In this document: positions 36,076-48,660 of the stretch, piece after piece
How positions within the stretch are numbered: position 1 is the stretch's first letter
Layout: each line of letters begins with the position of its first letter
Source: Tubiluchus corallicola
Lineage: Eukaryota; Priapulida; Priapulimorpha; Priapulimorphida; Tubiluchidae
Reading direction: 5' to 3'
Length of the DNA: 64,000 nt
Assembly (NCBI GenBank): GCA_030141605.1
Contig: JAQGDQ010000233.1
Location: 124,001 to 188,000 of the forward strand
The notes under the pieces: generated by a model
The model's database searches: none
Told to the model about the DNA's origin: nothing
What the model saw: the letters and a program-made list of their open reading frames with translations, nothing else
Program-made: the position numbers and the translations under genes

Positions 36076-37849
36076 ACAAAAACCAGGAAGCATGGAGTAG
36101 AGTATGTAAAAATTATGTAAACGAAATTGAAAAATATAAAGTTAATGATTAAAATTAAAATGCTAAAATGCACAAAAGTGTGCCAAATTAACATTAACCT
36201 TTTGTTAAACCGTCCTGCCTTGTAGTACAGGCCCTTATGTCTTCCAGCCAGATATTTGTGCCAGAATTGATTTTTATGGCCATCATGCACATCTTCGGCT
36301 GCTATTTTGGATTTCAAAATGGTTAGCACTATTATTTAATGATTAAGATCGTCGCTCAGTTCCTAACAGATCTTTGAGCTAGGTCCAATTTTTGTTCACA
36401 AAATATTGAGGCGGGTGAGATAGATGTGCATTAAGTATTTTGAAAAAAGCGGGCGTGACAAAGTTGCATTGTCAGCATTAGGCAAATATCTTTGTCATTC
36501 AATTACTCAAACAGTGTTGTGCAAGAATTTCACATTTTTCCAAGTATGAGTAACTCGGTTAGGTACATGTGCATTAGATCTTTTTCAAAAAGTAGGCGGA
36601 CCCAAGCACGTGTCATGAGTGAAAGTGTTAAAACAGAGTCATGTCAATAACTTAAAAACTGCAAAAACTAGACTCAAGACTTATTATGCAGGTATAAAAC
36701 AGCTCAAAGAATGGTGTAGCACGCAATTAACGGTGTTGCGCCAAAGGGTCAAGGTCAGTGGACATTTGGACGAATTCAACTATGAAATTTAATCTATTAA
36801 AAAAGCAGCAACACAGTATACCAAAGCATACGCGTGTTTATTTACCTGTGCAGTGACAAGAGCCATACGTCTGGAGCTTTGTAAAGATTTAACCAGTGAA
36901 ACTCTCTTACTATGCTTTGGTGTTTTGTTGCACGAGGCAGGAAGCCAGATAAAGTGATATCACACAATGCCAGACTTCAATCTCGCTAAAGATGCTTGCA
37001 GCCGCTCTACATGGCCGACAACCTTTCACCTTAGACCAGAGCTTTCAGCCTAGATTAGGTCGATTTTATGAGGCGAAAGTGGGATGCATTAAAAAAGCCT
37101 CTCAGAAAGCTTTGCCTGTCTTATACTTAGCTGGAAGCATCTCCTGTGGAAATCGAAGCTGCACGTAGTCAACTCTCGACCTTTGGAACAAGTTAATGCA
37201 TTAGAATTGTCGCGAAAAAACAACACTTGCAGCTTTTTTGTACAGTTTGGCAACGCGACTACTTGCTCAACTTGAAAGAAAAGCAAACAGTAAAGAATTC
37301 GAGAAACAGAACCGAAGGTCCTGAATGGGCGATTGGTGTAGTGATTGTAAAAGAAACTTGCTACCTGGATTGTGCAAGGTTAGAAAAATTGAGCTACAGA
37401 TGATAATGAGGTCAGATCTATGAAAGTGCGTATATCACCAGGAAGACTAATGAAAGCCCACTCGTTGCTTTGCCTGTTAGAAGTTCATTAGTTACATAAA
37501 AACCAGTTGGACTTATTTAAACACCTTAGTCTACGTCATATGACTTGGCCTCGACCACTTTGAAAAATACCTATCTACATCTAACCCCCGTACATTAAAA
37601 CCTTGAAAAACATGGGATTCAGCACAATGCTGCAAGAGCACGTGACCGGCAAATATATTCACCCTAATTATGACATGTTGATCACCAACTCCATATTTTG
37701 TGAAAAAAAGTGAACCCAAGAAACTGAGTGGCAAGTTTAATTACTAAATAATAGTTGCAGTCAAACTGAAATCGAAGTTGGCAGTCGAAGATCTACATAA
37801 AACATGACACCTATATTTTTTTAATTCAGCAACCCCAAATTGACATAAA
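36076..37849. other. Non-coding, with two diverged direct repeats near 36.4-36.6 kb
   Basis: GATAGATGTGCATTAAGTAT ... AAAAAAGCGGGCG (about 36419-36455) resembles GGTACATGTGCATTAGATCT ... CAAAAAGTAGGCG (about 36560-36597), roughly 140 bp apart. Nothing else recognised. Confidence 0.35.
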
Positions 37850-40750
37850 ATGACACAAATATCATTGGCACACATATATATAATAATAAATCTAATTTAT
37901 TCTCCATTTGCCAGAGTACAATACATTTTTTACACATAAATACCCTAAATGCATAATATATGAAATATAGCAACAATTATCACAGTTACTTACATTATAA
38001 TAATATTATACAATAGTGTGTATAAAAGTTAGCTATGTTTTTCAATACATGTTCTCGAAATAAATACAATAAATATTATTTAAAATTTAAAACCAAATTA
38101 ATAATGTAAACTGTACGGATTAAATTTGTAAAAATTATAAATATAAATAAACTACTACAATTATTATCAGTTTTCTTTTAGACTTAATTATTTTCAAGTA
38201 TATAGCAATTGGTTAACTCAGTTGTGTATCATGTCACTATGAACTAATTCCCGTATGATATTGATGTACAGCTTAAGAGTAGACTCATCTCGATTTCTAT
38301 ATATTGAATTTATATCCATTCTGTCTAGTTTCATTTTAAGTAATTTTGTACTACTATTATTATTATTTACACAAGTACAATCAAAGATTAAATATTGTGG
38401 CGTTTGAAAGTCATTATTACACTGACACATTGCATTATCACTAACCCTAATACTATATTTAAAATCACTACAGCCTCTGCCAAGTAGTAAACTAAACGCA
38501 CTTGTTTCAATAAGTCTGTCATACTTTCCTAGAGGTAACATTAAAGGGGCGGTGAAAATTGGTACTGTTTCCCGAAATAGACCAGCTAACTGATTACCAT
38601 GCTGCAATTTTCAGTGCCACAGAATTTCAGCAAATTTATTAACTTCTGACTTACTATACTTCAGTTTAGTGGATTAACACAGGCATCAGCCAATTTTATA
38701 TTACGTGGAATTTCTATAGCTTTAGTGATGTTTAGAACTGACTTGGCTTTTACGACATGATTTGCTGTGAAGTGGTTAGCTGCTTGGCTGCTAATTAACG
38801 AAGTATCAATCTTCTCAACCTCACACCTGGCTAAATCGCTTTCCGGTTCACCTAGAATTTTCATCAAGAATTTACAAACAATAGCAAAATATTGTACATC
38901 AAGAGGGGGAAAACCGCATATTATTTTTAGTTCCTTTTTGTGCGGATTATAAGCTACCTCTGTGGCTATATTTACTATGTCGTACAGAAGATAATCGAAG
39001 GCGTTTAATTATTTATCTAGCCAGTTAGAAGCTGCGTATACCAATGTGGGCAATACCACTGTTTTAGCTAGATTGATAATTGAAGCGAGCTTTACTCATC
39101 TATATTTAAAGCAGAAACTCTTACTTTTTTGCCATTTATTTATGATTTTTTTCTTCCCGTCTGTTACATGTACCGAAAAGTTCAGTTCTTTGTCAACCGT
39201 AACACCCAATACCTTAGTTTTGTCCGTATACTTAATCTGCATATCACCGAAGCGTAAATTTGGTGGTATAGGTTCATATTTTAAATTTAGCGAGGCTTTA
39301 TAGAGAATGGCATCGGTTTTGTTAACAGCACGGTTGATATTCATGCGCCATCTATTACACCACCTATACAGCTTGTCACATTGTTTTTGTGCTTTTATAT
39401 AGGTCGTTCAATAGTTTATTTATTGATATTGTAAGATATTTTAAGATATTTTATTGGGTAATTACAATTACAAATCACATAATACAGACACCGATTATAA
39501 AGATACAATTACACACATATACAGCGCTACAAAAAAAACCTATACCAGGTTATCAAGAACACAATTACACAAGTCAAACTCAACAATTTAAACCAAAGAC
39601 ACTACATATGCACCATATATTGATCTGTTTGCTACCAGGAAAGTGCTGTCGTCAGCATATTTATATTTTGAAAAGTTGTCATTATCGTTACCATCAAACA
39701 TGTCTGCCACATAAAACAAAAACAAAATTGGTGACAGCACTGAACCTTGTGGCAAAGCAATGTCGCACGAATGAGTTTGTGAGATAAAATTAATGACCTT
39801 TAGACAAATATTGCGATTTTTCAACAAAGACACAATTCGCCTCAGCATTTTTCCTCGGCTAACTTACTATAATAAGGTGTAATTGTGATGGGCCTATTAT
39901 TACTAGGGTCACTGTAATCTTATTTGCCGTGTTTTTGTTTAAAAAAACTCAACTTTCGCATTTTGCCAAGGCCACTGGCTGCATTCTAAACACATGTTGA
40001 CAAGGTTTAAAAAACTGCCTTCGCCTAGAAACCCATAATATGTAGAACAATTAACGGATGGCAGCCGTCTGTATCCAAACTTTTGTTGCTCGTTTTTGTA
40101 GTCCTAGTTGCCTGTGTAAGTTCTGAAATTGTAAACTCTTCGTTGAACCACTCAGGTTGAGCAGTTTGTGGACATTGTTGCTGAACAAACTTCTGCACTT
40201 ACTGCAGCCATTGATTGTCAAAGGCGGATTCATTTAAATGTGCACTTCTGAATAAAAGTTTGATATAGGACATCGCATTTTTCGCTGTCTTCTATATTAC
40301 AGTATTATCTTCTACAGTATTTGTTTTGGTGTTTTGATGTCTCAATTCTTACATCTGACCTTTCACCAAAAAGTTTTTTATGCGTTTTCCAGAACGCTTT
40401 CCCTTAAGTGACGTTTAATTCACTCGTGTTTTTGTTCACACAATCGTTCAACTCTTCTGTTAATGAACTATTGAATCGCTCTTTTGATTCTAAGTACGCT
40501 AGTTTATTTGGCACATTAGAAACTTGTAGGTATTTTTTCCTTAAACGTCTGACATTATTAGACAGATCAGTTAGGTTCGCTGACCAAAACGGCTTACTGT
40601 GGTTCGAGATAGTTTTCTGGTGCAACGCGTCTTCGTTTGCTCTTTTAATATTGTTCAGAAATCTGTCCATATCGCATTGATATCCTTGCTTTGAGTAGTT
40701 TTATTTGCGAGTTATCATATTTAAAGCTGCTGAATTGTGGAACTTGAAAT
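37850..40750 (-). mobile_element. Degraded LINE ORF2 in minus orientation, with a nested insertion
   Basis: In minus-strand order: an endonuclease-RT linker at 40670-40404 (KPFWSANLTDLSNNVRRLRK); an RT block at 39848-39640 with LPQGSVLSPILFLFYVADMF and YKYADDSTFLVAN; a break at 39615-39400; then MNINRAVNKTDAILY and TDKTKVLGVTVDKELNFSVH at 39344-39150; then a post-RT domain at 38867-38661 and a C-terminal piece with GRGCSDFKYSIRVSDNAMCQC and FDCTC at 38607-38218. A long AT-rich 3' UTR runs to about 37850. RT part 1 (fingers/palm) is incomplete. YADD is intact but the element is frameshifted. Confidence 0.82.
39400..39615 (-). mobile_element. Short retroposed 3' end inserted in the LINE
   Basis: Interrupts the LINE between the YADD block and the next conserved block. 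On the minus strand it ends CCCAATAAAATATCTTAAAA with repeated ATATCTTA-like units, as in the 3' tail of a SINE or severely truncated LINE. Identity unknown. Confidence 0.45.
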
Positions 40751-40914
40751 TGACCAAATTGTTTGCATTTACGTCCTAGCTACTGCACCTTGGCGTAAAG
40801 TGGATTATTTTTGCTTCAGTTTATGTTAGTAGAAATTCGTTGACCATTACGAGAAATTGAATAGTAAGCGCCAATGCAGTGTTACTTTGCGCGGATAATC
40901 AAAGTTTAGCTGCC

Positions 40915-41440
40915 TTGATTATGGCTGGTAATCTTAATGTTCGTAGTTACATGTGGGACAATTTGACAAATGCGCACGAAACTGTTCTAAACGAATTTTT
41001 AAGTAATTCTAATGGACAAGTAACTTTCTATGCTAACGCAGCATACACCTTTAGGTAAACAACAGGAAAAATTATAATTGGCATTATGCTAAGTTCACAT
41101 TAAATGACGGGAAAAATTATAAAACAGAGCGTAGATCAGGAAATTGAATTATTCAGCTGAGCGCGATCTGTTGGCCACTTTCCTGTTACTCAGAAATTTG
41201 TATGTCAAATGTAGTAAAGCAAATAAATCGTAAAACTGTTTGCGTCAAAGGCACCTATTGGTGGAGTCGGCCGCAAGGTACAGAAGATCTATTGCTGATT
41301 AATTATAATTGGTTTATACAATTATCAAGTAATAGAAAGGCTTCTGAACTCTGGAACTCGTCTAAGAATATCCTTGGTATAACCAATCAGAATAAGTTAC
41401 CGACAAAAATTACGGTTTGTAGGCATCACTAATTAACAGA
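40915..41440 (+). mobile_element. LINE endonuclease end and linker relic, plus orientation
   Basis: NLNVRSYMWDNLTNAHETVL at 40938-40997 matches the APE-endonuclease segment GDxNxRxxxW...TNxxGxxL, and AYTFR follows at 41041-41055. An EN-RT linker with YWWSRPQ and NRKASELWNSSKN is at 41259-41370. Frame breaks in between. It faces away from the neighbouring minus-strand LINE. Confidence 0.6.
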
Positions 41441-41869
41441 GCAATCAAGACGTTCGAGTCAGTTTAGAAAGCAGTATGTTAGGTATTTCACCTCACAAAC
41501 AATGATTATTACTAGTCAGTCAAGCAAGAATTTACACTGCATTAACTGAGGCGGTCAATAACTGAACGAGAAAAAGAAAACTGGAGTTGTAAATGTAAAA
41601 CATAGTAGTCAATTTTGGAGAAACTACAAACAAATTTTTAGAAACTTTGACTGTAATTCTGTTCAATATGTTTATCAATAAGTTGTTTTTGCCTGCACCT
41701 GCTTTATATAATTTTAATTAATCCAGATAAATATTAGCCAATTTTCAGCACTGAAGTTTCTTAATTTCCCACAAAAATACTTTTCTACGTATTTTGTTGG
41801 TTAATTCCTGCATACCTAAGCTCCTTACAAAAGACATTTTTTTCATTTTCTTGTGAATTAAGAACGGTA
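41441..41869. other. Unannotated DNA
   Basis: Nothing recognised; may contain decayed LINE sequence. Confidence 0.35.
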
Positions 41870-42170
41870 AGTCTCCTTATTCCGGTTTAAAAGACTTAAT
41901 TCCGGCTCTAATTAAGGTTTCAGTGTCACTGTCAGCAAAATATAGGAACTGCCTGTAAATAGCCACAAGGGGACAGTCAAAAACTATAGTGAGTGTATAA
42001 ATGGAGGACTCATTAGAGTACATATATAAAATTTGATTAATCCCGTCCTCCTTAAAGGCGAAACTGAATAAATAGAAACGTATAAAGTCACGAGAAAGAG
42101 CATTTAATTTTGAATAAATGACACTTATTTCAACTTCTGGTATTATCGCCATTCGTTGACAGCACTAATC
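41870..42170 (-). mobile_element. Possible LINE ORF2 C-terminal relic
   Basis: An open 91-codon frame (42152-41877) with NALSRDFIRFYLFSFAFKED and TIVFDCPLVA resembles, in layout, the C-terminal segment of the minus LINE at 38218-38607 (…SAFSLLLGRG… FDCTC). Weak but consistent; the usual Cys/His positions are partly lost. Confidence 0.4.
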
Positions 42171-44289
42171 GACAAAAAACTGGAATCGTAGTGATTCTTG
42201 ATTTATGGGAGAAAACATGATAAGAATTAGAACATCACACCAAATTACGAAATAAAAGAATCGCTAAAAGTAACATTACAATATACAATGCTCGTTTAAA
42301 TAGCATGACAAATAGCTGGAATTTTTTGATCGCATCGTATCCCATGAAAATCCATTGTTCGTAAAAAGTGAACATCTGCAAGCAACACACAAAGGAGCTA
42401 CCAGTATATAGCTATTTATAAATACCACAGCAATTACACAGAAATCAAAATACGTACAACAAAGTACAACATTTGTAAGGCAAATATGCACAGACTTGTA
42501 AGTTACAAAAATTGTAACCCTTGTCAATCAGAAGTGAACATCAGTAAACATACTAAGTAACATAGACTGCTCAGTGTTTAGATTTAGATTAAATATTATT
42601 TTAATTCAGTACAATATTTACAACACACATAAAAATTACTGATAAAACAGAACAGATTAAACTTACTAACTGAAAATCAAAAATACATACTAAAAATACT
42701 TGCCTAAAATCATTACATAGTATCTTTAGCCAGTACCCTACGACCACTAATTATAATGCCATTTTTACTTGCAAGAATACGATTTCTTAAGCTATAGCAG
42801 CTCTTCCTTATTACAAGACTTCAAACTATGGAATTTTATTATCTGCACGTATATAAGACAGTCTCGCATCCTAATAATAATTCAGAATATTTAAAAAAAA
42901 TTACTAAGAGCAACATTATACACCGGTCTGAGCTTCGCAATATTATATCTCCTATAATTAAATGTGTTCACTTTTGATTGACAATAGATTCTCGTGGGAT
43001 TCGAAATGTTTTATCAATAAATTCTAGTATAATCGCTTTATCGTTGGCTCTGTTGTTTATTATTCGGATATGATTTCCGCCAAGTCAAGCTAGTATCGTC
43101 TATATTTACTTGTGATAACATTTTTGAAGTATACACCGTATACTGAATTCACTCAGCTTCAGACGATGTTTAGTTTTGAAATTCTTTGACTCTAGCAGTC
43201 TTCTAGCAGTCTTTAGCACGTATTTACTTTGATTTCGAAAACACTATCTGTTGTTAAATCTAATCATCGCCGGAGCTGATTAATTTCCCAGTTCTGCTAA
43301 TCTTTTTCTTGTGGGCTTTCACAATTTCATTAACGGGAGATTATTGGGCATGGCTGACTGGATAATGGCTTCTCGTTTTTAAGATCTTTGGAGAATTGTA
43401 GGTAAGTTGACAAAACATAACAAAGCTCGTCAGAAAGAGAAGTGATGAAACAGCTTTCACTTCGATCAAATAGGAAATGAATTTCATGTCTAATTAGAAT
43501 TGTATTAGTTCTAGTCCCAATAGATTTCCTTTCTGAAAAATGACGAGAAAATGTCACTCCATACTACAGCATTATATTATATATTCGAGAGTTAATGCTT
43601 TCCACAAAATTTAGGTCTTGTACATGTGTATAGGAAATTTACAACGTGCATGTGCCCAGCAATTATAATTATTAGGATAAAACACACTTTTTAAATTTGG
43701 TATAGTAGTAATTTTATGACCAGGAAACGTGTCAGGCGTTACAAATGTAACTAGTGCTGATCACAAAATCTCTCAAGACTGCTCTTCTTGCGTCTTTCCA
43801 AACTAATAGGTTTAGAGGTACGAGGCCATGCAAAAGTCAGAGGGCAAACTAGGATGTGCCAAGGATTTTTACTTAGGTCCGTTTACAAAACTAGCCTAAA
43901 CTACAGTTTCTACAATTATAGTGCAAAAATTCCCAAGACACAACAATTAAAATTAAACAAAAAAATTACGAAAACAAAAAATAAAACGCTATTGAGCAGT
44001 GATTCTTTAAATCACCCTGTCGTTGGCGATAATTAAAACAGTTACAATCGTTTTGCGTAGTAATAAATTCCTGTGCACGACTAACAGGATATATTGCTAA
44101 GCCACTTTTGCCGCAATGAAAAAGATGTAAATATTTCAGTGAGTTACGTTGCAATTATTTCCCACTGGTTGCTGTAATAAGCGGTAGATGTTTTATAGGG
44201 GTCTGTAATGAATAGTTTCGGGTTCTCTAAATATATATTTTCATCAAACTATGTAAATAGAAACAGGAAGTTAGCGGCCATAGTGCAGA
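42171..44289. other. Mostly unannotated; possible LINE tail at 43330-43557
   Basis: A minus-strand 75-codon frame at 43330-43557 contains RHEIHFLFDRS, reminiscent of the HFLFxC motif at LINE ORF2 ends, but nothing around it confirms this. The minus-strand frame at 42276-42527 is hydrophobic but unrecognised. Confidence 0.3.
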
Positions 44290-46260
44290 GCCTACAGTCA
44301 TAATAGATAGATATAGACACACTTTTATTTCAGACGTCTCGTCAATATATAAAATATAAATGCAAGTATAAAAAAATTTAAACTACAAACTATACATCAA
44401 TATTTACAAAGATAAATTACAAAGTTAAATAATGTGTATAAATAGCTTGTCTCTCCACTTGATCCATTTTAAAGAACTTAAATATATATCACTATTTAAA
44501 ATATAGGCTATAGTAGAATTGTTTACTTTTATTGTACTATAAAAAAACACTTTTTTCTAGCACTTTAAAGTGCGACAAATTCAATTCGGGCTGTAATTCT
44601 GCTTGCAGTGTACGGGGATATTCAACCCTGAAGAATTTGTCTAATCCTTCATTAAATGCAGCTCTGATATTTGTTAGATTATAGGTATAAAATCATCTCA
44701 AAGTGATAAACCGTAATTATTTAATGCAAATGCTTTTAAAACTAATATTTTTACTGCTAAACTGCAAGCAGCTAAGTCAATATGAGCAAATTAATTTGAG
44801 CACACAATTTTCCTTTTTGGGTTATTGTATCGCAATCGTCTCTGTTATCATCTGTTAACCATATACAAGGTATTTTCTTTGCTAGCTTCGCTTAATACAA
44901 TGCCATTAAATGTTATTTTTCCAAAGTTCATGCCAGATATAGATTTGGGCCTAATTGTCATAACCTTTGTTTTATTCGTATTTACTATAACATCATGAGT
45001 AGCAGCATAAGTAGCAAAACAGTTTACAAGAGCCTGAAGCGCAGGTATTGTAGTAGCTAAAATACGTAAGTCATCAGCATATACTAAATGATTTACAACC
45101 TTATTGCTAACGTGACAACCAATACCGGCCTGATCACGAGATAGGAGTGAGATATATGATAAAGTGCCATGCTTAGATCATCCTAGTAAAAACAAAACAT
45201 TTTACTTGAAAGGACGCTGCCTTGAGGTATTCCATTCATTACAGTAAAATGACTAGAGATATATCCATTCCATTAACTGACATTGTTTGTTGTACCAAAA
45301 GCACAATAGTCTAACAATAAGGTTTGGCATATCAGTATTATTTATCATTTTAGGAACAGTTTATGATAATTAATACGATCAAATGTTTTGCGAGCGTCTA
45401 TAAAGCATATATGTACAGGAATGCATCTCTCATAGTAAAGGTCAATAACTTCGCTAAGAGCGTAAATACACAATTCGGTACCAAAACCTTCTTTGTACCC
45501 AAACTGGTTGTCTGTTGTTAACAAACACATATCTATCAGGAATACATAATTCTAAGACTTTGCTTGCAGCAGTAGAAACAGCTATATTTCTATAGTTTTT
45601 ACTTTCACGACAGGAGATAACACTGAAGCCATAAAACTATCAGGTAAAAAATTATGTACACTAAAAGCGCTAAAACACAAGGATAAAAGCATACCACACC
45701 TGTCTGCTGCATATTTATAATATTCCACGAAGATCCCATCTAGTCCCGGACTTTTATTACATAGGAGCTGTGAGACGGCATTTTTCATTCTGAGTAAGTT
45801 ATATGACAAATAGAACCTGTTTCACGTAAATTTAATAGTAAAGATTGGGTCATACTGTTTATATTCAAGGGAATATTCTTTGGATCGGCGGCATTATCAA
45901 CTTTATCCAGAAGTGGGATTTTCCTGAAATTTTATGGTTTCCTTGCAGAATTTTATAAGCAACTTATTTGCACGTTGATTGACATCCTGTTTCTTACACT
46001 CTTTGAGTGCAAGTTTAAAAGCGGCTCGTTTGCGCCTCATCTACTTCGCATAAGAACCAGCACGTGGACTAACTTCAAAAATGGCTTCAATGCACCAGTT
46101 GACGAGGGCTGCTCTAGCTGCTGCGTATTTATCAGCTACTAACTCATTCCATCAAGGAATTGTAGTAAAATTTTCAGATCGGTCATCACGAGGATTATAA
46201 CAAGGTATGACTTCAAATGCAGACTGAATTAAGTTGCATATACTCAGGTTCTTTGTATAA
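44290..46260 (-). mobile_element. Degraded LINE ORF2 (RT family with TTDNQFGYKxGxGT motif)
   Basis: In minus order: a pre-RT segment at 46260-45990 (WNELVADKYAAARAALVNW, FKLALKECKKQDVNQRANKL); an RT entry at 45809-45582 (NKSPGLDGIFVEYYKYA); LLTTDNQFGYKEGFGTELCI and CFIDARKTFDRINYHKL at 45530-45345; NHLVYADDLRIL near 45100-45065; and NTNKTKVMTIRP near 44980. This RT type is common in aquatic invertebrate and fish LINEs. The YADD is preserved. There are several frameshifts. The 3' UTR ends near 44290. Confidence 0.85.
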
Positions 46261-46889
46261 TTGCGTTAATATATCAACTTGTAGAATTGATGCGCAGTAA
46301 TATGCTAATATATATACAGCAATAATAATATAACTATTGCAGTTGTATATAGTCATTGAACAATAAGGTTGTAAACCTACAACTGCAATTAACTTATCCC
46401 TTTTTAAGCACCAATTGTAAAATGACAGCTTTTTGGAGTCACGAAATTGATAATCACTAGAAAATTGATTATACGAATTCTACTTCTCCAAACATTTATT
46501 GTATTTTGAACCTTCGATTGTTGATTGAGCCCTTCTGCGGCAGCCAGCCGTTACCATCAGTGGCCACTTGTCTTTCTTGTATAAAAACACTACATTAACA
46601 GAGCAAATTGTTTTTAGCGATATTGTTTTTAAATTAGTTGTTCACGCTATAATAGGCCTAACCTATTAGACTACACAAGCAACAAGCAATCTTACAGGCA
46701 ATGTGTAAAATTCCTAGGCACTTCGAGAAACGTGTGAAATAAATGTTTTTGCTGCGGCATGTTCACATTTTACTTAGGCGTTTTCCGTAATAGCTAGGGA
46801 TTTGTATAATAATGCGTGAAGTGGCTTTGGTAAAGTGTAATGAACACCATTTGAAAATTAACTTTTTCTAAATACTTTACATATTACCC
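46261..46889. other. Unannotated DNA between opposed LINE relics
   Basis: No exon or motif recognised. Confidence 0.35.
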
Positions 46890-47860
46890 TATGGGCATTC
46901 TACAGAATGCATAAAAATTAAACAAGCAGTTCGAGAAAGTCCGCGAGTTAATTGTTTTATTGGCAGTGGATGCGAACATATGACAGGCCGCTTGACCAGG
47001 TCGACCACTTTCCATAATTAAGGAGCTTGCTCTTCTACAAATGCACTTTCGAATAAATTGTAGAGCATCGAATGTGGTCTTTGAGAAACTTGCGAAACAG
47101 GTCTTTAAAGGCAAAGATCTAAACCCGAAAATGAAACTCATTGTCTACCAGATTGTCGTTAATTAAACCTTGCTTTACGGCTGCGAAACTTGGACTTTAT
47201 AGTGACGTCTTATAGTTTGAAAGTCTCTCTTAGCAAAAGCTGTGCTCCATCCTGAACTTTAAATGTGATTAATCACCAGCAGCGCTACCATCGAAACATC
47301 AAACAGGCAGAGCATCGTGCCAACCATCATGAAATACTGTCAATGACTGCATGTCTTCATGGGACAGGGCATGTCATCAGAATGTAGGAGAGCAAGTTCC
47401 TCACTAACTTTAGTGAATTCACAATTAGCAAAATACTACGGGGATAGCCTCTTCGTCGCTACAAAGACCAACTGAAATACACTCTCAAATAAATATGAAT
47501 CATAGACAAAACATTCGAAAACATGCCAACAACATTCTAACTGGCATCGGATCATGCACAACGGAACCCAACAACACAGATTACGAAATTGAAAGGAGAG
47601 GAGAAGAAAAATGGCAGAAAGGGACAATCGAGGTACGACAAGTTTTACTGCGTACACACTAACTCTCGAATGTCTTCATACAAAAATTGATTCCCTGAGT
47701 CAATTCCACAGAAGACGAACGGATGTGCAGACATTTCGACACATGATACTTCGCTACATTGCTGCATTGAACTTAAATTCTCGAATACGAGAAAGGGGCC
47801 AACGGACGAATAAACGATTGTACTCATCATATAAATTTCCAAGTACGTTAAAACATGACA
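46890..47860 (+). mobile_element. LINE ORF2 C-terminal relic (LLYGCETW type)
   Basis: FEKLAKQVFKGKDLNPKMKL at about 47083-47140, then TLLYGCETWTL at 47167-47199, QAEHRANHHEILSMTACLHG and TGHVIRM at 47303-47385, and LRRYKDQLKYTLK at 47450-47490. This order (tKlxvYxavVlxtLLYGCEtW ... WxGHvxRM ... RRxxRxKD) defines the C-terminus of a widespread invertebrate LINE family. Stops present; inactive. Confidence 0.8.
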
Positions 47861-48574
47861 ACAAATTCCCTAAAATATAATTGGCGTTATATAAAATGCC
47901 TATATAAATTTATATCAAAACAATTGAACCATTTGTTTTATTTCTACATTAACTAAAATTATTCAGCATTCCATAATGCCTAGGAAAGTATACTCCAAAT
48001 CTAAGAATTACACACTTTACTTAAACAAATTTTTGCATTATATATAATCTAGGAAATTTATGAAAAGTGTAGAAGAAATTATTTTAGACGCTTTGCCTGA
48101 TTTGCTTTGGCACTATATAAAATGCCTAGTGTTTCATACTTTGCCTGGAAAATATATGTGTTCGACACACTCGAAGCTACACCATAGCCCTTGACTACAC
48201 TAGAAGTGGCACGATCCTCGTGCAGACACTACGTTTCTATTACATTGAAGGGCTGAAGCAAGAATTACGGATGAATACTTTTGGCAAACATCCGTCTGAT
48301 TTCACTTTCTGGATTCGCCTCGCTCAACCGATAGTTTATTGTTTGGGAAAACGTTTTTACGCTTGAGGATCTGCGAAATTAAAGGCATTTTCAGGAAAGT
48401 GGGGCTCAATTTCGCCTTTCGTTTGACACGAACAAGTGCTTTCAGGTCTTGTAAACTCTACCATGACTACCTCTTTACTGTAGAATTACAATGACTGTGA
48501 CATTATTGCAGTGCTTAAAGCTTCAAAGTAATGTACATGTTTCTTCTACGCAGGAAATCCAAATGGGTTCAATG
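47861..48574. other. Unannotated AT-rich DNA
   Basis: No exon or RNA gene seen. Confidence 0.4.
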
Positions 48575-48580
48575 GAGAGA

Positions 48581-48660
<80 letters not shown>
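48575..48660. repeat. (GA)n microsatellite, 86 bp
   Basis: Nearly perfect GA tract with two single-base interruptions. Glu-Arg and Leu-Ser frames through it are artefacts. Confidence 0.97.

Noticed and set aside
42276-42527. Hydrophobic minus-strand frame as a receptor TM exon
   Set aside because: Lacks any class A GPCR signature, and it is on the opposite strand from the receptor exon at 28137.
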